A stretch of 57,143 bases of DNA, from assembly GCA_019429275.1 (NCBI GenBank), contig JAHYJC010000030.1, forward strand, positions 1-57,143. The letters run 5' to 3'. The DNA is from Lentimicrobium sp. Lineage in GTDB: Bacteria; Bacteroidota; Bacteroidia; Bacteroidales; Lentimicrobiaceae. Position 1 is the stretch's first letter, and each line of letters begins with the position of its first letter. This document shows positions 1 through 9,131 of this stretch, piece after piece. The position numbers and the translations under genes were made by a program. Under the pieces are notes generated by a model that was given only the letters and a program-made list of their open reading frames with translations, was not told the origin of the DNA and did not search any database.

Positions 1-124
1 GGAAAACAGAATACCAGTTAACACTTTTCTAACAAACCGCCGTATACCGAACGGTACGTACGGTGGTGTGAGAGGTCGGAAAATAAAACAGGAGGAAAAC
101 TGTTTTATTTTCCTCCTACTCGAT
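1..124 (+). mobile_element. 3' end of a group II (class C) intron, domains V and VI
   Basis: Domain V is the hairpin at about 37-66: CCGCCGTATACC, a GAAC loop, then GGTACGTACGGTGG. Its catalytic triad reads CGC (38-40), the form typical of class C introns, where other classes have AGC. Domain VI follows as a perfect 14-bp stem (78-91 with 100-113) and an 8-nt loop. The conserved tail CCTACTCGAT puts the 3' splice site near 124. The motifs match my memory of the Oceanobacillus iheyensis class C intron. The rest of the intron, including any reverse transcriptase, lies outside the window. A short frame at 3-32 ending in TAA could be the last codons of such a protein, but this is too short to call. 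Confidence 0.85.
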
Positions 125-195
125 TTTAAAAATCTCCTAGACTGATAAGTTTTTTGAACATTTGGAGTTCTCCGGTAGTTTAACGATTTATTGCG

Positions 196-203
196 TTACT
201 TTG
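196..203 (+). promoter_or_regulatory. Candidate -7 box of purD
   Basis: TTACTTTG lies 20 nt before the purD start and matches the Bacteroidota TAnnTTTG box at all but one position. No TTTG lies at the right distance for a -33 box. It sits between the intron end and purD, so purD would have its own promoter. Confidence 0.35.
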
Positions 204-223
204 CACACAAAAATACTGCAATC

Positions 224-1519
224 ATGAATGTATTAATATTGGGATCAGGGGGACGCGAGCATGCGCTGGCCTGGAAAATCTCACAAAGCCCTTTGTTAGA
301 TCAGCTATTTATTGCGCCCGGTAATGCCGGCACAGCAACCATTGGAACCAATATGCCCGTTAATTCCAATAATTTTGAAGGCATCAAAAATCTGGTACTT
401 CAAAAAGGAATAGAACTGGTTGTGGTTGGTCCCGAAGAGCCCTTGGTAAACGGTATCAGTGATTTCTTTAGGCATGATGAGCAATTGTCTGAAATACCTG
501 TTATCGGGCCATCACGACAGGGGGCTCAGCTAGAAGGAAGTAAGGATTTTGCCAAAGTATTTATGCTTAAAAATGGAATTCCAACCGCTGCCTATCACAC
601 CTTTACAGCTTCAGAAATTGATGCAGCCCGCTTATATCTGAGCAATCTGAAACCTCCTTTTGTATTAAAGGCTGATGGCCTTGCTGCCGGAAAAGGTGTA
701 GTTATCTGCAATACTCTGGCTGAAGCAGAAGCTGAACTTGAGGATATGATGGTTAAATTAAGGTTTGGTAAAGCTTCTGAAAAAGTAATTATTGAAGAAT
801 TTCTTGAAGGTATTGAGCTTTCGGTGTTTGTTATAACCGATGGTCATAGCTGGAAAATGCTGCCAGTAGCTAAAGACTATAAGCGAATCGGCGATTTTGA
901 TTCTGGCCCGAATACTGGTGGAATGGGTGCCGTTTCTCCAGTGCCTTTTGCCAGTAAAGAACTTATGGACAAGATTGTTGAGCGAATCATTCAGCCAACA
1001 ATCGATGGATTAAAGATTGAAAATATTGATTATAAAGGATTTATATTTTTTGGAATCATGAGTGTCAATGGCGACCCATTTGTTATCGAATACAATGTGC
1101 GTTTGGGTGATCCTGAATCTGAAGTTATTATTCCCAGAATAAATTCTGATTTGCTGGAGATTATGCTTTCTTTAAATCAGGGAACTCTCAGAAATTATAC
1201 AATAGATGCAGATGAACGGGTTGCGCTTGCTGTGATGTTGGTTTCTGCCGGTTATCCGGGTGATTATCCCAAAGGCCTTGAAATTACTTCACTTGATAAG
1301 GTAAGTGAAAGCCTTTTGTTCCATGCAGGAACTACTATCGATAAATCTGATGATACCGTTGTTACTTCCGGTGGAAGAGTAATTGCAGTTACCAGTATGG
1401 CAGAAACCATTACTGAAGCGCGCAAACTAAGTTACAAATCTGCAAATCAGATTGACTTTCTGGGTAAAACTTTCCGCACAGATATTGGCCTTGATCTCAT
1501 GAACAAAGATGATTTTTAA
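224..1519 (+). CDS. purD: Phosphoribosylamine--glycine ligase
   Basis: PurD joins 5-phosphoribosylamine and glycine with ATP to give glycinamide ribonucleotide, the second step of de novo purine synthesis in the cytoplasm. The 431-residue protein begins with the GARS N-domain (GSGGREHA at residues 7-14, GPEEPL at 69-74). The ATP-grasp core follows (LKADGLAAGKG near 148-158, NVRLGDPE near 285), then the GARS C-domain. The length is normal for the family. I chose the ATG at 224 because the protein then opens directly on the conserved Rossmann strand MNVLILGSGG; the in-frame start at 191 would add 11 non-conserved residues and overlap the promoter box. The last 11 bases overlap the next gene, so the two are probably co-translated. 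Confidence 0.97.
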   Translation: MNVLILGSGGREHALAWKISQSPLLDQLFIAPGNAGTATIGTNMPVNSNNFEGIKNLVLQKGIELVVVGPEEPLVNGISDFFRHDEQLSEIPVIGPSRQGAQLEGSKDFAKVFMLKNGIPTAAYHTFTASEIDAARLYLSNLKPPFVLKADGLAAGKGVVICNTLAEAEAELEDMMVKLRFGKASEKVIIEEFLEGIELSVFVITDGHSWKMLPVAKDYKRIGDFDSGPNTGGMGAVSPVPFASKELMDKIVERIIQPTIDGLKIENIDYKGFIFFGIMSVNGDPFVIEYNVRLGDPESEVIIPRINSDLLEIMLSLNQGTLRNYTIDADERVALAVMLVSAGYPGDYPKGLEITSLDKVSESLLFHAGTTIDKSDDTVVTSGGRVIAVTSMAETITEARKLSYKSANQIDFLGKTFRTDIGLDLMNKDDF

Positions 1520-2489
1520 AAAAATTTCAGAGGCAGGTATTTTTATTCAATCGGTTTTGTTACTGGCTGTGATGGCTTTGCTTTTATTTACTCCTTCAGC
1601 CGATTTGAGTTTTAATTATAACAGCTTCAACTCTATTCCTTTATTCGATGCATTTAAAAGCATTATTTTACCTGATAATTTACTTTCAAAATTATCAGAA
1701 ATTGTAATCTTTGTAATCATTGGATATCTCTTCAATCTGTTGGCCATTAAAAATGAACTGATACCTAAAAAAAGTATCTTTATTTTATTGATATTTGTAT
1801 TGTTCCTGCTAATAGCAGACAGTATTTCCGGGAATTTTGTGACTCCCGTTGTGACACTGCTGCTGCTCAATTCGCTTTACAATGTCATTAGAATGTTTTC
1901 TGAGCAGAATGCATATTCCAGGGTTATGAATGCTGCCATTAGTGTATCCATTGCCTCTTTATTGTATCCTCAGTCAGTCATTTTTATCATTTTTATATGG
2001 TTGAGTTTTTTTACCCTTCGCATCAGCTCCTGGAGGGAATGGGTTATTTCAATTGTCGGGCTGTTGACCCCGTACTTTTATTTTGCAGTTTACCTGTTTT
2101 TAACTGACAAATTACCTTTAGCCTATGCGGGTTACAAACAGTTTTTTATGATCTACCAAATCAATTTCAACGGCTTTGGATTTTGGGAAGTGATGGCTTT
2201 AATTTTGCCTTTAATTATGTTAATGCTTTCAATCCCGGTTTTTGTATCCGATGCAAGCGAAAGGGTAATAGCAATCAGAAAAAAAATGTGGCTCATGCTA
2301 AACTTTTTATGGATTGGCATCATAGTTTTTATCATTTCAGGGAAAACAGGAGGTGTATGGCTGCCCGCATTGTTTATTCCAATTGCCCTGATTTTTGCAC
2401 ATAGAATTGTAACCAAACGCAAATCCTGGTCATTGGACTTCCTGATGATATTATTTATCTGTCTGGTGGTTCTTTTAAGGATAGGATAA
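1509..2489 (+). CDS. DUF6427-like integral membrane protein
   Basis: This 326-residue protein is almost entirely hydrophobic, with about eight to nine predicted membrane helices starting at residue 14 and short charged loops (RKK, TKRKS) between them. It resembles the Bacteroidota-restricted DUF6427 family, whose function is unknown. It overlaps purD by 11 bp and is followed 4 bp later by rnhB, so it is an internal gene of a purD-rnhB transcription unit. No catalytic motif is visible. The family assignment is from memory of sequence character and gene neighbourhood, so moderately sure; that it is a real polytopic membrane protein is very likely. Confidence 0.8.
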   Translation: MIFKKISEAGIFIQSVLLLAVMALLLFTPSADLSFNYNSFNSIPLFDAFKSIILPDNLLSKLSEIVIFVIIGYLFNLLAIKNELIPKKSIFILLIFVLFLLIADSISGNFVTPVVTLLLLNSLYNVIRMFSEQNAYSRVMNAAISVSIASLLYPQSVIFIIFIWLSFFTLRISSWREWVISIVGLLTPYFYFAVYLFLTDKLPLAYAGYKQFFMIYQINFNGFGFWEVMALILPLIMLMLSIPVFVSDASERVIAIRKKMWLMLNFLWIGIIVFIISGKTGGVWLPALFIPIALIFAHRIVTKRKSWSLDFLMILFICLVVLLRIG

Positions 2490-2493
2490 TAAA

Positions 2494-3093
2494 ATGCTTA
2501 AACCCAATTATCAGGATAATGGCTTGACAGAAGCCGGTTGCGACGAAGCCGGCCGCGGTTGTCTGGCCGGACCTGTTTTTGCTTCTGTAGTCATTCTGCC
2601 TCCGGGTTACACGAATCCGTTGCTTAACGATTCCAAAAAATTATCAGCCAGACAAAGAGACCTGCTCAGAATACAAATTGAAAAAGATGCCTTGCAATGG
2701 CAGGTTGCTCAGGTGAGTCCTCAAATTATTGATAAAATAAACATTCTCAATGCTTCAATTCTGGCCATGCATCTTGCCATAGATCCGCTATTTCCAAAAC
2801 CTGATTTGTTGTTGATTGATGGCAACAGATTCAAGCCTTACAATGGAATTGATCACAAGTGTATTGTTAAAGGAGATGGCATTTATATGTCCATAGCTGC
2901 GGCTTCGATTCTTGCCAAAACGCACAGAGATGAGTTTATGAAAAACCTGCATCAGGATTTTCGGGCATACGGTTGGGATAGAAATATGGGATATCCAACA
3001 AAAATGCACAGGAATGCTATTCAAAAATATGGAATAACACCATGGCACAGAATTACCTTTCGCATTAGTGAACAACTCAGCCTTGAGCTTTAA
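2494..3093 (+). CDS. rnhB: Ribonuclease HII
   Basis: RnhB cleaves the RNA strand of RNA/DNA hybrids and starts removal of single ribonucleotides built into DNA. The 199-residue protein shows the family signature GCDEAGRG at residues 15-22, which carries the first two metal-binding acids (D17, E18). The LLIDGN strand supplies D109, and [12 protein letters not shown] follows further on. Length and motif order are those of a complete bacterial type 2 RNase H. It is the third gene of the purD operon and converges on the outer-membrane protein gene on the other strand, 43 bp away. Confidence 0.96.
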   Translation: MLKPNYQDNGLTEAGCDEAGRGCLAGPVFASVVILPPGYTNPLLNDSKKLSARQRDLLRIQIEKDALQWQVAQVSPQIIDKINILNASILAMHLAIDPLFPKPDLLLIDGNRFKPYNGIDHKCIVKGDGIYMSIAAASILAKTHRDEFMKNLHQDFRAYGWDRNMGYPTKMHRNAIQKYGITPWHRITFRISEQLSLEL

Positions 3094-3136
3094 AAACTTT
3101 CAAAAAATTGGAAAACACTTCCCGGCAAGGAATGAA

Positions 3137-4021
3137 TTACTGGGCAAAAGAAACCAGGTCGCGGAAACAGAGTTTTACGAAAATATTGAACTGAGGGTAA
3201 AATCCATTGTAAGCTTCGAGATTTATTTTTTTATAATAGACTGCTATACCCGGCTCAATAGCAACTGCCGGACTGAATTCGAATCTCCCGCCAAGGGTGC
3301 CGAAAATGCCGAAACCAATACCGCCCTGCCTGAATTCATAGGTTTGCTGAGCAGCCCCGGGAATGTAAGTTTGACCACTTGAATATCTGTTGACCATATT
3401 GAAAGGTTTATCCTCTATCCTGAGCACCGATTCCTTGACAAGTGTATTGTTCATGTTAATTCCACCGCCAATGATAAACCGTGAAACCGGATTATTTCCA
3501 AACGCATGGCTGTAGCCGAGATCAACCATATTGCGCTCCTCAATGCCAATAACGGGATAAAGCCTGATGTCGGGCTCGGCAAGATAATCTATCGGAGGGT
3601 CAACTTCAAATGAGATAAAATCTTTGGCAGTGAGTTTTGCATAATGAAACTGAAGGTAAAACCCTGAGCGACAATTTATAGCGTATTTTACAAACAACCC
3701 GAAGCTGAATGCCGGATTGTACTTCATTTTTTCGGGATATTCCCTGATAAATATGGTATCATAAGCCCCAACCCGTTGGTATATTTCATCATACCAGTAT
3801 TTATTTTTGAGAATATAGTTGGCATTGTTTTCATTTTCAGGTTTGCCTGAATAAAAACCGGCTGTTCCGTTTCCGGGAATGTAAAAACCGGCAATGCCAC
3901 CATATTCAATCCCACTACGTTTGAGACATTCTTCAGGGTCAGAATAAAAATTGTTCTGGGCTAAAAGTATAACCGGACCGAATAATAAAAGCAAAAATCC
4001 AATATTTATTTTCTTAATCAT
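3137..4021 (-). CDS. Putative outer-membrane beta-barrel protein, unrecognised family
   Basis: The 294-residue product begins with a clear signal peptide (MIKKINIGFLLLLFGPVILLAQ, cleaved near residue 22) and is rich in aromatic residues and glycine in alternating short strands. Examples are AFSFGLFVKYAI, FYLQFHYAKL, SRFIIGGGI and IGFGIFGTLGGRFEF. That is the look of a small outer-membrane barrel of the OmpA/PorT-like size class. The last stretch, YPQFNIFVKLCFRDL, ends like a closing barrel strand, although the usual C-terminal aromatic residue is not the last one. No family is recognised. It is a single gene, convergent with rnhB. Confidence 0.7.
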   Translation of the reverse strand: MIKKINIGFLLLLFGPVILLAQNNFYSDPEECLKRSGIEYGGIAGFYIPGNGTAGFYSGKPENENNANYILKNKYWYDEIYQRVGAYDTIFIREYPEKMKYNPAFSFGLFVKYAINCRSGFYLQFHYAKLTAKDFISFEVDPPIDYLAEPDIRLYPVIGIEERNMVDLGYSHAFGNNPVSRFIIGGGINMNNTLVKESVLRIEDKPFNMVNRYSSGQTYIPGAAQQTYEFRQGGIGFGIFGTLGGRFEFSPAVAIEPGIAVYYKKINLEAYNGFYPQFNIFVKLCFRDLVSFAQ

Positions 4022-4174
4022 GTTACCGGTTCATTTTTCATCTTCAAACCTACATATTTTTTTTTGATTAATTAATTTTTGGCCTGAAATAAAAATCTTC
4101 TGATATTGAAATACAAAGTCAAAAAGCTGCAGGATTCTTTTCAACAATTGATTGTTGAATAGTTGAATGATTTG

Positions 4175-4208
4175 TTTGCCTTTCTTAGTATTTTAACTTA
4201 TATATTTG
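4175..4208 (+). promoter_or_regulatory. Bacteroidota-type promoter of the 917-residue protein gene
   Basis: TTTG (4175-4178), a 22-nt spacer and a perfect -7 box TATATTTG (4201-4208). The start codon at 4221 is only 12 nt further, so the leader would be very short. Confidence 0.55.
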
Positions 4209-4220
4209 AGAATCTGAAGC

Positions 4221-6974
4221 ATGAATATGAAAAAGAAACTTTATCTACCGGTTATTGTCCTGCTTGCTGTCATTGCGCTGATCTTTGTTTTAAGGTCAGC
4301 TTATTCATACTACAACTTTCTGAAACAACCAGTTTTGCCGATAACCCATGCAATACCTGAACAATCAATAATTGTTTTAAAGTCAGGTTCGGTTACAGAA
4401 TTTATCGGGAAGTCGAGGGCTTCGGGATTTGGTGATGTATTGCAGGCAATTGGTGGCCGATACGCTTACTATGATCTGGCTTCAGTGGTCGATTCATTAT
4501 CACAGCACGATGTACTTTTTCAGGATATTTTCGATAACAATGAATTTGTTATTTCTGTTTTGCCTGACCTGGAAGGGGATCCTGAAATTCTGTTTACAAT
4601 AAAAACCAGGTTAAAAAACATCCGTTCACTCCAAAAGAGTATCATTTCGGCATTGAAGGATAAAAATATATACACATCTGTGGTTGAGAAAAATTTCTCA
4701 GGAATTTATCAATTGACCCGGGACCAGGATACGGTCTGGTATTATCTGGACAAAGGTATATTTACACTTGGGTTTAATCCTGAAACAGTTAATCAATCCT
4801 TGATGGCAATCGAGGATAAAAAATCACTCGCAGAAAATAAGACTTTTGCCCGCCTGAATGCATTTTCTGGTAAGAAGGTAGATGCAGTGCTGTTTATCAG
4901 AAACGATCAGTTGTATGCAAATGCTCTGAGGCGAAGGTCAGGGAAAGAGTTGGTTTTAAGTAATTTCTTCCACTCCTGGAGTGCGCTGGATTTATCTATT
5001 AGCAAAGAAAAGGTATTGCTAAGTGGATTCACACAGGCTGATAAAGAAAACTGGCTTGTAAATCAATCACCGGCCAATAATGATTTTATCGGCAAAATAT
5101 CTTCGGGATTTTCAGCAGTTTACTCAATGTCGATTAACGACATGGATCAATTTCTAATCGATAAGAAAATTGGCGACACACTTAAACTGGTCAGTAAGGA
5201 TAAAAGATCTCAGTTTTCTTCTGTGAATGTTTTCAGAATAAACGAAAATTTGAAATCATGGATTGGAAATGAAATTTGCATTGTTACCGATGTAAAACAT
5301 GGTGACAAAAAAGATCCGCTGGTTTTGATTGAGAGTACCAACCCTGATATTGTAAGAGAATCACTTCGTCCGTTTATTAATTCTTCAGCCAATCCTTTAC
5401 CGAAAATTAAAATCCGGGGCATTTTTGACCGTCTGTTTGGTGAAATGTTTGCATTCAACGATTCAGCATATTGTTTGATTGCTCCGGATTATTTCGCATT
5501 TTCTTCATCCTACCAGGTACTGGCTCAATATAGTGCTCAAACGAGGTCAGGTTCTGGAATTTCCAATACCCAGATACCCCTTGATTACCTGAATGATAAA
5601 AGCAACCTACTTGTCTATTTTTCTGCCGGAGATATGGATGCAAAGCTTAAATCAGGAATGGTGAAAGATTCTGAAAAAGGGTTGAAAAGCTGGACAGGTT
5701 TTCTTGATGCATGCAGGCACATTACACTGCAATACAGTGGTGGTGATAGCCTGATTTATACGCAGGGAAGCATTCTGTTTAATCCATCCACATTGGCGCA
5801 AGTCAATTTGCCTGTCGATAAATCCGCATCGGATGAATCAACAGCAATCATAACTCCCGATTCTGAGCCTGAAGAAAAGGAGACTGAAATTGAAGAAAAA
5901 ACCGAAACCAGGCAGGATGTAAAAGTAATACCGGCAGTAACCACCAACCGGCCCTTGGTATTGAGCGGACAAAAAGGCGGACAGAATGTAATAGCAATTG
6001 CTTATAATGATAAGTTAGTTCTGTTCAATGATGATGGAAAGATTGCATGGCAGTTTGGCACCAAAGGAAAACCCAATGGCGATGTATTTGAAATTGTCAA
6101 TCCTGAAAACGGAAAAAGAAACTATGTTATCATCACTGATTCGCACATTCACCTGATTGGCATCGATGGAAAGGAAGAAAAGAAATCGCCGGTTAAACTT
6201 CCTGAAGGAATTCAAGGGAAGGCGTCTTTATTCGATTATGACAAAAAACGCGATTACAGGTTGGTTTATCCCGGGAAAGATGGCAAAATCTATAATATTA
6301 CAATATCAGGTAAAGAGCTGCCCGACTGGAGCAAACCCAAAGTAAATTTTCCGGTAGATAAACCATTATTCATCAGAACTTCTGGCAAGGATTACCTCAT
6401 GTTCCTTTATGGAGGAGGGGAGCTTAAAATTACCGATAGAAGGGGCAAAGTGAGGATACCACTTGCTGATAATTTCAAAAAATCGTCGAATGCCGACGTT
6501 TTTGAGAACAAAACCAACAATAAAGGATTATTTCTTACTGCTTCTAAAGATGGCAAACTTCAATACATAAATGCTGATGGAAAAATTTCAACAAGCGATT
6601 TTGGTGATTTTGGATCTGATCCCTGGTTCGTTTATACTGATTTTGATAACGATAACTCATTGGATTTCATTTTTGCCGGGAAAGGGAAAATTGGTATTTA
6701 TTCCCGATTAAAAAAGGAACTTTCCGCTTATTCACAAAAAAACGCTGAATTCGGGAAGCCATTTGTCTATAAAACTTCAGGAGGCGCTACGTGGATAGCT
6801 TTCAGAGAAATCAATTCTGGCGATATAATTCTCTTCAAAAGCAAAAATGATAAACCAATGGTTTTGAAAATTAAAAGCGATGCAGATCCGGTATTTTTTA
6901 ACCCTGGAGGCCAGAAACCTGAACAATTGGTAACAATTAAAAACGGCAAGCCTTTTTTTACATCCATTAAATAA
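4221..6974 (+). CDS. Large membrane-anchored protein with a C-terminal propeller-like region
   Basis: The 917-residue product has a short basic N-terminus, one hydrophobic helix (about residues 6-26) and a long periplasmic part. Residues 30-560 resemble the DUF3352 type of Bacteroidota proteins. A low-complexity acidic linker follows (residues 545-575, EPEEKETEIEEKTE). The C-terminal third carries repeated blades of the form KDGKxxxINxxGK and DxDNDNSLDFIFAGKGK, as in PQQ- or FG-GAP-type beta-propellers. It is probably anchored in the inner membrane facing the periplasm, or is a lipid-free secreted protein. No catalytic site is seen and the role is unknown. It is a single gene with its own promoter and a strong terminator. 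Confidence 0.75.
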   Translation: MNMKKKLYLPVIVLLAVIALIFVLRSAYSYYNFLKQPVLPITHAIPEQSIIVLKSGSVTEFIGKSRASGFGDVLQAIGGRYAYYDLASVVDSLSQHDVLFQDIFDNNEFVISVLPDLEGDPEILFTIKTRLKNIRSLQKSIISALKDKNIYTSVVEKNFSGIYQLTRDQDTVWYYLDKGIFTLGFNPETVNQSLMAIEDKKSLAENKTFARLNAFSGKKVDAVLFIRNDQLYANALRRRSGKELVLSNFFHSWSALDLSISKEKVLLSGFTQADKENWLVNQSPANNDFIGKISSGFSAVYSMSINDMDQFLIDKKIGDTLKLVSKDKRSQFSSVNVFRINENLKSWIGNEICIVTDVKHGDKKDPLVLIESTNPDIVRESLRPFINSSANPLPKIKIRGIFDRLFGEMFAFNDSAYCLIAPDYFAFSSSYQVLAQYSAQTRSGSGISNTQIPLDYLNDKSNLLVYFSAGDMDAKLKSGMVKDSEKGLKSWTGFLDACRHITLQYSGGDSLIYTQGSILFNPSTLAQVNLPVDKSASDESTAIITPDSEPEEKETEIEEKTETRQDVKVIPAVTTNRPLVLSGQKGGQNVIAIAYNDKLVLFNDDGKIAWQFGTKGKPNGDVFEIVNPENGKRNYVIITDSHIHLIGIDGKEEKKSPVKLPEGIQGKASLFDYDKKRDYRLVYPGKDGKIYNITISGKELPDWSKPKVNFPVDKPLFIRTSGKDYLMFLYGGGELKITDRRGKVRIPLADNFKKSSNADVFENKTNNKGLFLTASKDGKLQYINADGKISTSDFGDFGSDPWFVYTDFDNDNSLDFIFAGKGKIGIYSRLKKELSAYSQKNAEFGKPFVYKTSGGATWIAFREINSGDIILFKSKNDKPMVLKIKSDADPVFFNPGGQKPEQLVTIKNGKPFFTSIK

Positions 6975-7003
6975 CAAAGCACCACGGTTGGTGGTGCTTT
7001 GTT
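6973..7003 (+). terminator. Intrinsic terminator after the 917-residue protein gene
   Basis: A perfect 13-bp inverted repeat (AACAAAGCACCAC at 6973-6985 and its complement at 6991-7003) encloses a GGTTG loop and begins inside the stop codon. The T run after the stem is short, and the symmetry allows it to act on both strands. Confidence 0.75.
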
Positions 7004-7165
7004 AAAACCATTTATTAACCAAATTATTAACCATAACACAACTAAGCTAGCCTGGGGATAATCATTCAGAATATGCCAGGACCCTGAACAATAAGGCTGC
7101 CGGGTTACATTATCTGATTGTTAATCCTGTTTCTTTTAAAAAGTAATACGAAAAATGAGTTTTTT

Positions 7166-8155
7166 TTATTTTTTTAGCTTAATCTTTGCACCAGCCTGAG
7201 GCTCATGGCCGGAAGGCATAGAATTTAACCTGTAAAGTGAATTGAGTTTTATCCCATAATATTGCGAAATGCTGCGCATGGTTTCACCTTCTGAAACCTT
7301 ATGATCGCTTTGTTTTGATTTGTTTTTTTTAGGAACAATATAAATTGCCTGTCCTTCTGTAATGGATTCTTTTTTCCCAAGTTCATTGTACTTCAGTATC
7401 TGAAATGCGTGTACACCAAAATCTTTTGAAATAGTGTAAATATCATCGCCATTTCTTGCAAACGTTAACTTACTTCCATTGTTGAGATAAACGTTACGGT
7501 TACCATCATAAACTTCGACAAATGTCAATTCGGTTGGTGTTAGTTTCAATCCCGTTGATGCAATTAATGATTGCTTTACTTCTTTTTTAGCCTTTGGTTT
7601 TTTATCTTTCTTTTCAGTAAGCAATTCCGGGTCAGGATTGTCATACAAAAAGAGTTCGTTTTCCTCTATTATCCTGATCAGAATTTCAGCGTACCTGGGA
7701 TTGGTTGCATATCCAGCACTTTTTAACCCATGCGCCCAGCCTTTATAATCACTTAAGTCGAGTTCAAATAATCCGGCATACCTAGGCCTGGAAGTCAGGA
7801 AATAGGAGTGATCGTCGAACGACTCTTCGGCAGAGGCATATTTTCTGAAACATTCGTTTTTTTCGTCATCGTCCATGGTGTAGGTCATGCCTGTCCATTC
7901 TTTATGGCATTTTATTCCAAAATGATTGTTGGCTTCAACAGCAAGGGCTGACTTTCCGGTACCTGACTCCAGAATACCCTGCGCCAAAGTAATGCTGGCT
8001 GGTATATGGTATTCTTTCATTTTGCGTACAGCTATTTCTCTGTATTGTTCAATATAATCTTTGTAAGCGAGTCTGGGTCCGGTTTGGGCTGAAGTGTTTC
8101 CGGAATACATGATAATCAGAAAAAATATTAGGCATAGGGGATATATTCTTTTCAT
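7166..8155 (-). CDS. Secreted N-acetylglucosaminidase (GH73-like) with LysM repeats
   Basis: The protein probably cuts peptidoglycan glycan strands in the periplasm or at the outer surface. From the ATG at 8155 (329 residues) it opens with a signal peptide (MKRIYPLCLIFFLIIMYSGNTSAQ). Then comes a glucosaminidase domain with the family core ITLAQGILESGTGKS, whose E is the expected general acid, and later NNHFGIKCH and YATNPRYAEIL. The C-terminal half has two LysM-like segments, DDIYTISKDFGVHAFQILKYN and HKVSEGETMRSISQYYG, which bind GlcNAc chains. An upstream in-frame ATG at 8176 would add seven residues before the signal peptide and is less likely. It lies alone between two plus-strand units. 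Confidence 0.9.
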   Translation of the reverse strand: MKRIYPLCLIFFLIIMYSGNTSAQTGPRLAYKDYIEQYREIAVRKMKEYHIPASITLAQGILESGTGKSALAVEANNHFGIKCHKEWTGMTYTMDDDEKNECFRKYASAEESFDDHSYFLTSRPRYAGLFELDLSDYKGWAHGLKSAGYATNPRYAEILIRIIEENELFLYDNPDPELLTEKKDKKPKAKKEVKQSLIASTGLKLTPTELTFVEVYDGNRNVYLNNGSKLTFARNGDDIYTISKDFGVHAFQILKYNELGKKESITEGQAIYIVPKKNKSKQSDHKVSEGETMRSISQYYGIKLNSLYRLNSMPSGHEPQAGAKIKLKK

Positions 8156-8423
8156 TAATGTAGTTTTTGAGCCCACAAAGATAATTAACCGGCTTAAACA
8201 AGCTCTGATCTTTTAGTACCGGTTTAATCTGATTATGTTTATCTATGCAACGATTGATTGTATAACAACAGGATTCGCCAATAAATATAATCTGAAAATA
8301 GTGTAACGCCCAACTCTTCAGTTTGTTATATGTTTGTACAACGGAACAACAAAATCAGGGCCTGTTCCATTAAAAATGTGTACTTTAGTACTCCGAATTT
8401 TTTATTTACAAAAATAATTTTTT

Positions 8424-9131
8424 ATGCCTGTACCTACCATTCTCATTGTTGAAGACCATGTAAAAATGGCTGACTCTATCAGCAAGGGGCTTGAGGAGAG
8501 TGGCTATAGCACTGAAATAGCCTACGATGGATTTATAGGAAAAAGACTCAGTGAAACCAAAAAATTTGATCTCATACTTTTAGATGTGAATCTGCCTTTA
8601 TTGAATGGTTATGAGCTTTGCGCCGATATCAGATTAAGAAATCCTGAAGTGCCTGTCATAATGCTCACAGCCATGGGAAATACCGAAGATAAGCTTATGG
8701 GCTTTGAACGTGGAGCTGATGATTATATCGTTAAACCTTTTGAGTTTATGGAACTGCTGGCCCGCATCAGGGCGTTGCTAAAGCGTTCGACAAACGAGAG
8801 AAAAGAACAAAAAATTTTACGGGTTGGCGATCTGGAAGTGAATCTTGACAGCAAAACTGTATATAGAGGAGAGGTAGCCATCGATTTGACAGCCAAGGAG
8901 TTTTCATTGCTTGAATATCTAATCCGCAATAAAGGCAAAGTTGTTTCTAAAGCCGATATAGCTGACAAAATCTGGAATATTAAGTTTGATACCGGAACCA
9001 ATGTGATTGAAGTGTATGTCAACTTCCTGAGAAAAAAAATCGATAAAAATTTTCATGTAAAACTCATACATACTCATATTGGCATGGGTTATGTTCTTAA
9101 AGATGTCTCTGAAAATGCAAATCAGAACTAA
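8424..9131 (+). CDS. OmpR-family response regulator
   Basis: The 235-residue protein is a DNA-binding response regulator paired with the kinase that follows. The receiver domain (residues 5-118) has the acidic pair E10/D11, the phosphorylated D54 (LLDVNLP), T82 and K104 (VKPF). The C-terminal winged helix (about 130-228) contains LTAKEFSLLEYLIRNKGKVVSKADI and ends with the GMGYVL wing typical of OmpR/PhoB. The last 17 bases overlap the kinase gene in another frame, indicating translational coupling. The target genes cannot be told from the sequence. Confidence 0.95.
   Translation: MPVPTILIVEDHVKMADSISKGLEESGYSTEIAYDGFIGKRLSETKKFDLILLDVNLPLLNGYELCADIRLRNPEVPVIMLTAMGNTEDKLMGFERGADDYIVKPFEFMELLARIRALLKRSTNERKEQKILRVGDLEVNLDSKTVYRGEVAIDLTAKEFSLLEYLIRNKGKVVSKADIADKIWNIKFDTGTNVIEVYVNFLRKKIDKNFHVKLIHTHIGMGYVLKDVSENANQN

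Noticed and set aside
4142-4157. Inverted repeat CAACAAT-TG-ATTGTTG as an operator
   Set aside because: A short AT-rich palindrome upstream of a promoter. It could bind a regulator, but nothing else supports it.
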